From positions 147,821-159,700 of the forward strand of contig MU631580.1 of NCBI GenBank assembly GCA_026770615.1: a DNA stretch of 11,880 bases, read 5' to 3'. The DNA is from Pavlovales sp. CCMP2436 (lineage: Eukaryota; Haptophyta; Pavlovophyceae; Pavlovales). Made by a program: the position numbers and the translations under genes. This document shows positions 1-6,654 of the stretch, in pieces (position 1 is the first letter of the stretch; each line of letters begins with the position of its first letter). Below the pieces are notes generated by a model. The model was given only the letters and a program-made list of their open reading frames with translations, searched no databases and was not told where the DNA came from.

Positions 1-2266
1 GCCGAGGCGTGCGCCCCGGTCGGCATTGTGGCTGCGCCAGTTGTCGTCACGGTACGCGCCGTCCGCGTGCGCAGGGGCGTCCTCGGGCCCGTTTGCCGAG
101 CGGCCGGTGCGCTGGAACCAAGGTGCACCCCGGGCACCAGCGGCCGCGCGCGCAGTCTGCGTGTGCAGCGAGCGCGCGCGGGCAAGGATGAGCCTGGCGT
201 GGCCGCGCGCCACGATCACTCCGAGCTCCTTGTGCATGAGCCCGAGAATCGTGTTGCGCGCCTGCTTCGTCGTTGGCGCGCTGAGCTTGCCCATCCACGT
301 CTCCGCACCCATGCCAGCGAAGTTCTTGAGAAGGTTGTCGAGGCTCTTTGACTGCTCCCCGAAGCCGCCGGTCGCTATGCCGATGACGGGGGGGAAGCCG
401 TTGAGGCGCTGCTCCATCGGTCCCACCTGGCCCTCTCGCGTGCCGAAAACCTCGCGGTCAGTCTGCTAGAGCTGCCTCCTGCGCTCAGCGTCGAGCTTGC
501 CCGAGCGGTTCTCTACCGCGTGGCCGCGCGTCGGTGCGACCGCGTTGTAGTGCGTCAGGCCGTAGTGGACCGTCTTCATCTCGACGATGTGACCAACGGC
601 GGCCTGTCCATCAGGCTGGTCGAGCTCCACATAGACGTCGACTGTAACCGCGCGCGCGCGGACCTCCTCGGTCCGCATCGAACCGGTTTTCTGCCGCAGA
701 ACGGAGCCGAAAATCTCTGAGTTCTCCGCCTGGGCTTGGGTGCAACCATACACGGTCGCGAAGCACGCGACCGCCCTGACGACGGGGTCGTGCTGAAGCT
801 TGGCAAAGTGGCCGCCCTGGAATTTGGTGGCTGCAGCGAGCGTGTCGCCGTAGGGGTCGACGTGTGTGGTGCTGTGGCCGGAGACCTAGGGGAGTGGGCG
901 CCCGACGAGGTGAGCGCACGCGGGGCTCGGGAGGCCGAGGGCGCATGCGGATATCTCAATCCACTCGTCGTTGGGCACCTTGACGAGACCGGCAGGGAGC
1001 ACCGTGAAGACAATCATGCTCTCGCACGAGATGTTGCGGAAGAGCTGCATCAGGCGGTCTTCACGCGGCCGGTGCGCGAGCTGCTTACTCAGCGTTTCGT
1101 GCTCAATCTGCTGAAGGTCCGACGTGATGGCCGCCTGTAGGCCGGCGCCGTGCAGCCCCTTGCCGCGCAGGCCCATCTCCTCTGGGGGCACACGTAGCAC
1201 GCGGAGCTCGCCCGTGTACCCGGGTGGCACGCGAGCGCGCAGGGCGGTGCCGGTCGCGATGATTGCCGCGCCGAGGCGTGAGCCGGAGTCGCCGAACTTC
1301 CGCCAGCCCTGCGACCCGGGTGCGGCGAAGGAGTCACGCCCGATTCGCTCCGCGATCGACGGCCGCTCGAGGACGCCATGCACCGTCACTGTGCCCGTCG
1401 CGTCGTGCTGATCGAGGAAGGAGGTCGCTGCGCGTGCCGCCGACGCGACGAAGGCGGCCGAGCGCGTCTCGGAGAGCGAGGGTAAGTCGAGGCCGGCCAG
1501 GCGCGTCGGTAGGTAGAGGCGCTTGTGCGCCAGCCAATTGGTGGTCGGGTCGCAGCCAAGCGCCACAGACCCCTGCTTGAGGATGGCGTTGTCCACGCCG
1601 AGGCAGAAGTCGATGTTCTCGTTGGGGAAGCAGTGCTGAGCCCAGTAGCCACCCTTGTGTGCCGTCGAGTTGACTGTGATCGCCCACAGCGCCTGTTTGT
1701 GCTTCAGACCAAGCAGAGAGTTGAGTTTCTGAGAGGTGCCGGTGATCTGATTGCACTTGGAGGCGAGGGTGAGGGCGACGAACTCTACCGAGCCGAGCGG
1801 GATGCCGTATATTTTGATGCCGAGGGCGATGGAGCCGTCGGCAGAGCACGCGAAGCCGAGGGGCACGCCGTACATGGCGCGGACGCGATCGAGCTTATCG
1901 GCATGATCGGAGGAGATGTAGCTGACGGTCTTGATCAGGTTGGCCTCGAGGCCCAGCTTCGCGGGCACCGAGGCCAGGAACCTGTCGACGGCCGGGAAGA
2001 CGATGGCAGGCGTGCCGAGCGCAGTCACGTCGTCTGCACCAGCGCGCGCAGCCCCGCCATAACCAGCCTCAAGCTCGGCGTCTAGCACCCCGAGGTAGGC
2101 GCAGATCCATTGCAAATACGATCATCCCCTCGACAGAGCCCTGCTGCACCCCCTCCTCGCTGCAGAACGCAAGAATCTGCTCGAGGAACTCGCCGGTCAG
2201 CGACTTGGGCGATAGGAGGGAGTGTAGCAGGCGGGCCATCGGTGCTGTCGTGGGGTTGTCGAGCTA
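1..2266 (-). pseudogene. Non-LTR retrotransposon polyprotein, 5'-truncated and broken (reverse transcriptase plus C-terminal nuclease)
   Basis: Seen: reading leftward on the minus strand, a motif-B-like GVQQGSVEGMIVFAM lies at about 2105-2150. A frameshift near 2100 moves into a 409-codon open frame (2115-889). That frame holds the catalytic ADD pair of motif C (Asp-Asp codons at 2029-2034), GLEANLIKT just after it (motif D region), the GIPLGS primer-grip-like segment (about 1785-1800) and a thumb-like LPTRLAGLDLPS stretch. In-frame TAG codons at 2264-2266, 886-888 and 466-468 interrupt it, but protein-like sequence of the same frame continues past each of the last two to the window edge. Known: motif order B, C, D, thumb, then a restriction-like nuclease is typical of early-branching non-LTR elements, which copy RNA at a nicked target and often lose their 5' ends. 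Here motif A and everything upstream are missing. Inference: a dead or dying copy; the 3' end lies outside the window. The exact clade is not determined. Confidence 0.85.
466..885 (-). other. PD-(D/E)XK-like endonuclease domain of the retrotransposon with eroded zinc-knuckle-like linker
   Basis: Seen: after the TAG at 886-888, the same frame gives HVDPYGD (844-864), then GGHFAKLQHDPVVRAVA, and then a nuclease-like core: VDVYVELD (Asp codon 637-639), a short loop, and HIVEMKT, whose Glu (580-582) and Lys (574-576) make an E-x-K. Known: related elements carry a Cys/His cluster around a conserved D-P-x-G-D stretch, followed by a fold with D...(D/E)xK catalytic residues that nicks target DNA. Here the Cys residues expected in the knuckle are absent. 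After the TAG at 466-468, VFGTREGQVGPMEQRL and GGFGEQSKSLDNLLK continue the same frame, as in the C-terminal tail of this element type. The domain assignment comes from motif spacing only. Confidence 0.6.
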
Positions 2267-2322
2267 GGTGACTAGCGGTAGGCGTATACATTTTCCTGCA
2301 TTGATCGGTTTATGGGGGTAGT

Positions 2323-2518
2323 ATATAATTAACAGTTTGAAACGTATCGCCAGCCCGAACCCCCCTACATTAATATAATTAACAGCTTGAATCCCTATCA
2401 GCAATATGATAACCATCCCAGCGCAGCCGACTAAGGCACGCAGCAGGTAATGGGCGATGCAGCGCTCAGACCAGCACAACTTTCAGAACAGTCATCCCTA
2501 TCAGTAATATAATTAACA
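2323..2518. repeat. Three copies of an ATATAATTAACA motif
   Basis: ATATAATTAACAG occurs at 2323-2335 and 2373-2385, and ATATAATTAACA at 2507-2518. The last two bracket dispersed repeat copy A, and the first two are exactly 50 bp apart. The block begins about 50 bases from the point where retrotransposon coding similarity stops, so it may mark an insertion junction or short satellite units. Confidence 0.6.
2386..2510 (-). repeat. Dispersed repeat, copy A (minus orientation)
   Basis: Read on the minus strand, this segment matches two plus-strand segments at 7163-7275 and 11692-11804. The best conserved core, GGTCTGAGCGCTGC followed by TCGCCCATT and CCTGCTGCGTGCCTTA, is nearly identical in all three copies. 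Copy A lacks about 14 bases after TGATAGGGAT that the other copies have, and it carries a second TGATAGGGATTCAAGC at its far end (about 2384-2399). No long reading frame is conserved between copies and no terminal inverted repeat is visible, so the class is unknown. Confidence 0.75.
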
Positions 2519-2519
2519 T

Positions 2520-3075
2520 CCGCTGCGGGTCGTTACAGTATTCAGTTTATTAGTCTTTTTGAGGGTTCGTCGAGCAAGTTATCCAGTGCCCGATTATATT
2601 TAAATTCAGACTCCCGTATCCCTTTACCTTAAATGGATACTATGGAGTGGTTAGTCTCTTAGGCGGGAATTGCCGGATGCTCGATGTCTGGCTGTGGGTG
2701 AAGCGATAGCTTGCCGTTGGCTTTGGCTTTCGCGCGGATTTGGCCGCTGAGTCCGGATCAGTTCATCCGGACGGGAACTGCTGTTGAAGTATTTCAGAAC
2801 ACAAGTTAGTTCTTGAATATTCATACGGGTTTGTAATTACCCGAGACCTGTATAAAATCTCCCGCTAGTCATTTTTATTTTTTATGTTGGTTTTATAGTG
2901 TTCAGCTGTTCAGGGCCTTCGACACTCTGGCGCTGCTCGACACCTGTAGGCGACTTATACGCGGACTCTCCCATGTATATATTTAGTTAGCAACATGCAA
3001 ATTAAAAAGCGACCCTGGCGGCAAACCCACGCCAAGCACTGGACAATAATGTCAATGAAAATGGCATGGCTCTCT
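2520..3075. other. Intergenic AT-rich sequence, no gene seen
   Basis: No frame here is long or protein-like. The only notable structure is a perfect 8-bp hairpin, GTCCGGAT / ATCCGGAC with loop CAGTTC, at 2751-2772. Its loop can instead pair with GAACTG at 2776-2781. Short TA-rich stretches such as TATATATTTAG (about 2976) could serve as promoter-like sequence but have no gene attached. Confidence 0.5.
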
Positions 3076-3091
3076 CTAACTGCCCATGTAA

Positions 3092-3124
3092 ATACCTGTA
3101 CGCCTGCGGGCTGCAAATCGGGGG
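3092..3124 (+). repeat. Short dispersed repeat, copy 1
   Basis: The stretch centred on CGCCTGCGGGCTGCAAATCG aligns without gaps to 4047-4079 (CGCCTTCGGGCTGTAAGTCG), exactly 955 bases downstream. Weak similarity extends upstream to a shared CTAACT (3076 and 4031). The pair flanks the A-rich block and the first miniature transposon. The nature of the repeat is unknown. Confidence 0.5.
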
Positions 3125-3133
3125 ACGTTAAAT

Positions 3134-3556
3134 AAATTTACAACAAAACAAAACTAAACAAAAAAACTGTCTCAGAGATAATCAGAGGACAACAAACAAG
3201 GGCTGGGATTAATGCAAATACACACACAAATCAAAGGAGGGCAAGCGTCTCCCCTAAACAGGAATACGGGAAACAAAAAGGAGTACAGGCCACACGCAGA
3301 GCCAGATCAACAGCAGATCTTAGAAAATATCCACCCAGCAGGAAACAACGTCAGAGGGGCGTCACAAACAACAAATGCCACGAGCCCAAAACCTCAGGAG
3401 AGAAAACACCAAAAGTCCATGAATAACGGAAGAAGTCACAAATAACAAACAAAAAGATGACGCCTCTTCAACCCCCAGCCAAAAGCGGGCAACACGATCA
3501 AGCACCAAAACACTGCAACAAAAATCAGCCGAAACACACAGGGCAAGGCCGCCGCC
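3134..3556 (+). other. A-rich, T-poor asymmetric block without a recognised gene
   Basis: The plus strand is strongly depleted in T: 3181-3300 contains 52 A against 12 T by direct count, and the bias is visible throughout the block. A 77-codon frame (3212-3445) lies inside, but its Lys, Asn, Gln and His richness and lack of aromatic residues follow from the base bias, so I do not call it a gene. The block ends at the left end of the transposon at 3559. Confidence 0.6.
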
Positions 3557-3558
3557 TA

Positions 3559-3772
3559 CAGCGGGTCGCTGGTAATAACAAACCGTACCGTTGAGAAACT
3601 GAGCCTGGGTTTTTTTTTAACTACGACTTACTTAAAAAAAAGGGGTAGCAGACGGTGGGTTTTTTTGGCCCCGCAATAATGATTAAGAAAAAATTACAAT
3701 GGCTGTATGTAATTTGCTAAGAAACTGAGCCTCAGTCTCAAAATCGCCGTTCTTATTTTCCGCGACCCCCTG
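3559..3772 (+). mobile_element. Miniature TIR transposon, copy 1
   Basis: The left end CAGCGGGTCGCTGGTAATAA and the right end TTCTTATTTTCCGCGACCC.. are imperfect inverted repeats. TA dinucleotides flank both ends (3557-3558 and 3773-3774). The first 52 and last 75 bases match the better preserved copy at 8398-8563. Both subterminal regions contain the motif AAGAAACTGAGCC or a close variant (about 3593 and 3719). At 214 bp with no coding capacity it is a MITE. The TA duplication suggests a Tc1/mariner-like mobiliser; that is inference. Confidence 0.8.
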
Positions 3773-3774
3773 TA

Positions 3775-4240
3775 GACAACGCGGAGCCGAACCCTTCCTA
3801 CGACAAGGAATATGATAGCCAACACACAGTCCAAGCCACGTGCTATGCTATACCTGCATTTGCGGGTCCAGCACAGCACGGCTCAGGCTTGCTTTCTTAC
3901 GGAGTTTGTTTTGCGTGTATGTTTTGTTGTAATTATGCGCAGGAGCTCGGCGACGCGATGCGACGACGAGCAAGGTTTGTGGCGGAGAAACGACGCGGGG
4001 AGTAAGATAGCCCATGAGACGACCGATGCGCTAACTCTTCTATGTCATGCCCGTCCGCCTTCGGGCTGTAAGTCGGGGGGATTTTATATGGGGTTCTTTT
4101 AACAGTATGTACTCCACTTCATTTATTTTAAGAGATGGGGCGTTAAAAGAATTATATTAAAAGAAGTGGAGTTCGGGCCAAGGTTCGTCATCAGTTCTTA
4201 GTGTCTCCCGTCCTGCCACCGGTTCCTTTACCCCGTCGAG
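3775..4240. other. Intergenic, with repeat copy 2 and an AT-rich hairpin
   Basis: No convincing gene is seen: a 96-codon frame (3812-4102) shows no recognisable domain and runs into the short repeat copy at 4047-4079. A perfect 10-bp inverted repeat, ACTCCACTTC (4111-4120) and GAAGTGGAGT (4163-4172), encloses AT-rich sequence with TTAAAAGAA twice. A pyrimidine-rich stretch (about 4200-4238) precedes the gene at 4266 and could be a splice acceptor or core promoter region. Confidence 0.5.
4047..4079 (+). repeat. Short dispersed repeat, copy 2
   Basis: Partner of 3092-3124 at a spacing of 955 bases. The shared core is CGCCTKCGGGCTGYAARTCG followed by a G run. Confidence 0.5.
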
Positions 4241-4265
4241 CAAGGGTGTGGTCTTCCGTGGGGCG

Positions 4266-4685
4266 ATGATTCGGCGCACACCACTACTGCTGATCGGGTG
4301 CGCCCTGTGCCAGCAGTCCGCATCCGGCTGCAGCCTCATTCGTGAGTGCAACGTGCGGCTGAACATGACCCCAAACTTTTGGAACAACTGCGAGCCGGCT
4401 CGTCTCGTGGACCTGCATGGCAGGAATCTCACTGCGCTCGTGGCGCGCGCGCACGCGGCACTAGCGACGATGCCAGCCAGCACGCGCCTGCTCTTTTTCG
4501 GCGACAGTCTTGCAAGGGACACATTCGTCCTCCTTGCCTGCGTGCTGCTGCCTGATCTGTCGCTGCTTCCGACGGGCAACACCAGCTCAAAGGACTACAG
4601 CTTCAACGAGCTCGCGACGATGCGTACGAAGTTCGGCGTGCGTGTGGACTTTCTGCGGTTCCGGATCCCACTGCTGGGAGAGTAG
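4266..4685 (+). CDS. Secreted PC-esterase/SGNH-like protein, probably truncated
   Basis: Seen: ATG at 4266 gives 139 residues. Residues 1-21 form a signal-peptide-like segment (Arg-Arg, then LLLIGCALC). A possible N-glycosylation site, NLT, lies at about 54-56, and RLLFFGDSLARDTF holds the motif G79-D80-S81. Known: the GDS block in the form F-x-GDSL-x-R followed by a hydrophobic helix marks PC-esterase proteins (plant TBL/PMR5 and fungal/animal Cas1-like), which acetylate or deacetylate glycans in the secretory pathway. They need a second Asp-x-x-His motif far downstream, and they usually exceed 300 residues. Odd: the frame stops at TAG 4683-4685 without that motif; downstream sequence in the same frame stays open to 5009 but is not family-like. 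Inference: the 5' exon of a spliced gene, or a truncated gene. An alternative start, GTG at 4248, is less likely. Codons are GC-rich, unlike the AT-rich flanks. Confidence 0.6.
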   Translation: MIRRTPLLLIGCALCQQSASGCSLIRECNVRLNMTPNFWNNCEPARLVDLHGRNLTALVARAHAALATMPASTRLLFFGDSLARDTFVLLACVLLPDLSLLPTGNTSSKDYSFNELATMRTKFGVRVDFLRFRIPLLGE

Positions 4686-4778
4686 CCGTATCAGCAACGG
4701 CGCATCTGGCCGGATGTGTTAGGCGCAATACGTTCGGCGACGCATATTTATCGCTCGGTTAACCACCATCCACAGATT

Positions 4779-4793
4779 TATAATTTATTAAAA
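4779..4793 (+). promoter_or_regulatory. Possible TATA-like AT tract upstream of the 4834 gene
   Basis: TATAATTTATTAAAA lies about 40 bases before the ATG at 4834, inside a short AT-rich gap between two GC-rich coding segments. It fits a core promoter element by composition and position only. It could equally be intron sequence. Confidence 0.25.
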
Positions 4794-4833
4794 AGTTGGT
4801 TCCGCGTTGGCGTGTGTTTGACCGGCGGCGGTC

Positions 4834-5289
4834 ATGATCCTGCTCTTCGCTGCGCTCTTCGGCCGGGTAATCGACCACGGGAACGCGATACTGTCGACGG
4901 AGCCCGGCACGCACCTCGACGTCTGCGTCAATGCCATGCGCAAGGATCCGGATGGATGGTATGGGGCGCGCGCGGAGGCGAGCGTCCTGTACCGCCTGCC
5001 CGCGATTAACGGTGTGCCCAGGGGAGTGGATGTCCGCTTCTCCTCCTCATATACAGAGGCCAAATTCGCCTCCGCTGACACTCGGCCGATGCCCCCGCAA
5101 ACGCCCGACGGCTGGCACACGGCCGTACGAGTCGGCATGTGCGTGGAAGTACATCACGAAGGGGTGCACTGGGCTGGCGTGGTGCGACGGGAGGCGGAGA
5201 CACACGCACTCGATGTATGTGAACGCCAGCTCGCAGGGCTTGTGGACGTGCAGCACGGCAAGATCTTCCGCCACAGACGGTTGCGTTAG
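4834..5289 (+). CDS. Tandem Agenet/Tudor-like domain protein
   Basis: Seen: 151 residues from ATG 4834; an in-frame TGA at 4819-4821 blocks any extension upstream without splicing. Residues about 25-87 (GTHLDVCVNA, GWYGARAEA, GVDVRFSSSYTEAKF, then DTRPMPP) and about 99-150 (VGMCVEVHHEG, VHWAGVVRR, ALDVCE, LVDVQHGKIFRHRRLR) show the same order: a G-x-x-V/L-x-V strand, an aromatic plus AGVV/GARA strand, and an Arg-rich closing strand. Known: this spacing, with an R-P-x-P-P linker, resembles paired Agenet domains, Tudor-family barrels that bind methylated histones or RNA-protein partners. Inference: a chromatin-reader-like or adaptor protein. The N-terminal hydrophobic run (MILLFAALFG) may be a short exon remnant rather than a signal. 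It is GC-rich like the preceding gene; the two may belong to one spliced locus. Motif-level match only. Confidence 0.5.
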   Translation: MILLFAALFGRVIDHGNAILSTEPGTHLDVCVNAMRKDPDGWYGARAEASVLYRLPAINGVPRGVDVRFSSSYTEAKFASADTRPMPPQTPDGWHTAVRVGMCVEVHHEGVHWAGVVRREAETHALDVCERQLAGLVDVQHGKIFRHRRLR

Positions 5290-5300
5290 ACCTGTAGTAC

Positions 5301-5323
5301 GGGGGGGGGGGGGGGGGGGGGGG
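5301..5323 (+). repeat. Homopolymer run of 23 G
   Basis: Uninterrupted G at 5301-5323, eleven bases after the stop codon at 5287-5289. It could form a G-quadruplex, and it is a likely site of length variation and of assembly error. Confidence 0.95.
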
Positions 5324-5376
5324 CTAGGCAGGGAATTAGGGTCAAGGGGTGACACAGATGCGTATATATACGCCGA

Positions 5377-5443
5377 GCCACCGTTGCCCCCTTGCTGCTG
5401 CTCCCTGCCTGCCTGCCCTGTGTGTGCACAGATGGACCGATTC
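5377..5443 (+). promoter_or_regulatory. Candidate 3' splice site, first copy (AG at 5430-5431)
   Basis: A C/T-rich tract ends in GTGTGCACAG followed by ATGGACCGATTC. The same acceptor-plus-exon start recurs 117 bases downstream. If used, the exon reads MDRFLNGCIS and then stops. Confidence 0.4.
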
Positions 5444-5503
5444 CTGAATGGATGCATTTCCTAGCACCATGTTTCTACCCTCTGCACACTACGCTTCCTT
5501 GTG

Positions 5504-5548
5504 GCCTTTTCACTTTTTTTTCTTTTTGACCCCCCCCTTCCTCTACAG
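5504..5548 (+). promoter_or_regulatory. Candidate 3' splice site, second copy (AG at 5547-5548)
   Basis: A very strong polypyrimidine tract (T runs, then eight C, then TTCCTCTACAG) precedes ATGGACCGGTTC. It matches the pattern of a eukaryotic acceptor better than the first copy does. Confidence 0.5.
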
Positions 5549-5689
5549 ATGGACCGGTTCATAACGATGGTGAAGACGGCTAGGCAAGGCGACGCTCATA
5601 GCCTCCCTGCAATGTCAATATCGATCGTGCTGCGCGCTATTACTTTCAGTAATAATAGGAGGGGTAGGAGTCGTAGGAGTATCTATTAA
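5549..5689 (+). CDS. Possible short terminal exon
   Basis: From the acceptor at 5548 the frame reads MDRFITMVKTARQGDAHSL and continues to a TAA at 5687-5689 (46 residues), ending in an Arg-rich tail (RRGRSRRSIY). It has no recognised domain. It may be a last exon of the gene pair at 4266-5289, but no matching donor was identified. Low confidence. Confidence 0.2.
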   Translation: MDRFITMVKTARQGDAHSLPAMSISIVLRAITFSNNRRGRSRRSIY

Positions 5690-5880
5690 AATGCGTTAAG
5701 GTAGGGTAAGACGGAGCTGGGAGCTTACGGTTGCCGACGCCGTGAGGAAACATCTATAAGCAAGTCCGTGGTACAAGCTGCACTGTACACACTGGTGACC
5801 TGGGACCTTCCCTGGGCACACGGATACCATTATCTCCTATAAATGTCCCCCTCGCCACTCCTGAGAGAACGCTTGCAGTA

Positions 5881-6385
5881 CAGGAAATCGCGGGCAATAA
5901 GAAGGGCAAAATTGAGGATGAGGCTCAGTTTTTTAGCTGCTTCTTAAGGTCGTCGGAGCAGCAGGGTCAATTTCTCAATGCCGCCTTTGGCTGATCCCAA
6001 GTATGAAAATAATCTTTTTAAAGTGGTCGTAAACACATAGCTAACCTTGGGCGTAAGCCCAGGCGTAAGCTCGTAGCGTCGAGCTCGTGCGCGCTTGCGC
6101 AACTCCGCGCGACTAATGCTCAGGGTTTCCTAATGCTCACTTAACTGTGTAGTGTTGCAGTGGAGATCCCTGCCGAGCTCTGAGTCCTACGTTTTTGCAC
6201 GGAGATAATTAGTGTATGAATGAGATCCCGGAAAATCATTTTCTTCTTCGGCTCGGAGGGGGACCCCCCGGGTCCCCCCCTCAGTTTCTTAGCCACTGGC
6301 CATCGAGTAGGCTCAGTTTCTTCGATTAATAGAAACAAGGCTCAGTTTTTTAACGTGACGGTTTCTTATTGCCCGCGACCCCCTG
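5881..6385 (-). mobile_element. TIR transposon of the same family, copy 2 (505 bp, reverse orientation)
   Basis: The left end CAGGAAATCGCGGGCAATAA, preceded by TA, matches the reverse complement of the right end of the 8398 copy. The right end TTCTTATTGCCCGCGACCCC.. matches the reverse complement of its left end, but the flanking TA there has become AA. It is about 300 bp longer than the other copies. The subterminal motif (as GGCTCAGTTTCTT) appears once at the left and three times at the right (about 6281, 6311 and 6342). A GC foldback, GAGGGGGACCC / GGGTCCCCCCCTC, lies at about 6255-6281. No transposase frame is seen. Confidence 0.75.
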
Positions 6386-6452
6386 AATGTTAATGGTGCG
6401 CGCATATAACTATTATTACATAATTACAACACGTCTACCAACTTTGTCGCAC

Positions 6453-6654
6453 TCATGCAACTTCGGGTGGGCCCACTGGCGACCGGCCGGTAAATGAGCT
6501 GGAGACGGCCACTCGCGAGGCGTGGTCGCGCCGCTACAGGCGCAACGCCGCGCTGCCAAACGCGGAAGAGGGGCACCGGCAACGCCTCCCGCCCATCCTT
6601 CTCCACAGAGAAATATTTAGCCAAGAAATTCAGCGGTGGGGACGGTATTCGTGA
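6453..6654 (+). pseudogene. Coding-like GC-rich fragment, unassigned
   Basis: In the frame ending at TGA 6652-6654 the peptide includes NELETATREAWSRRYRRNA and RLPPILLHREIFSQEIQRW. This looks like a real charged helical protein rather than random translation, and it sits in a GC-rich island between AT-rich flanks. There is no start codon context and no upstream exon. Charged helices ending in L-P-x-x-L-L occur near the start of reverse transcriptase regions of non-LTR elements, so this may be a retrotransposon scrap; that is speculation. The ATG frame beginning at 6494 on the same strand is judged less protein-like. Confidence 0.3.

Noticed and set aside
26..469. Plus-strand frame of 147 codons
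   Set aside because: Antisense to the retrotransposon tail, whose minus-strand reading is clearly protein-like.
576..1013. Minus-strand frame of 145 codons rich in Ser, Pro and Arg
   Set aside because: Wrong phase of the same retrotransposon; the element's motifs lie in the frame read through the TAG codons.
1525..2085. Plus-strand frame of 186 codons
   Set aside because: Shadow of the reverse transcriptase on the opposite strand in GC-rich DNA.
2264..2479. Minus-strand 71-codon hydrophobic frame
   Set aside because: It lies in repeat A and AT motif repeats, and repeat copies B and C do not preserve it.
3212..3445. 77-codon plus-strand frame
   Set aside because: Its amino-acid content follows directly from the T-poor base composition; it has no aromatic core and no motif.
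3076..4090. LTR pair flanking an element
   Set aside because: Only about 33 bp is well matched, without TG...CA ends, primer site or coding interior.
4931..5464. Plus-strand 177-codon frame through the G run
   Set aside because: Overlaps the better-supported 151-residue frame and is prolonged artificially by the homopolymer.
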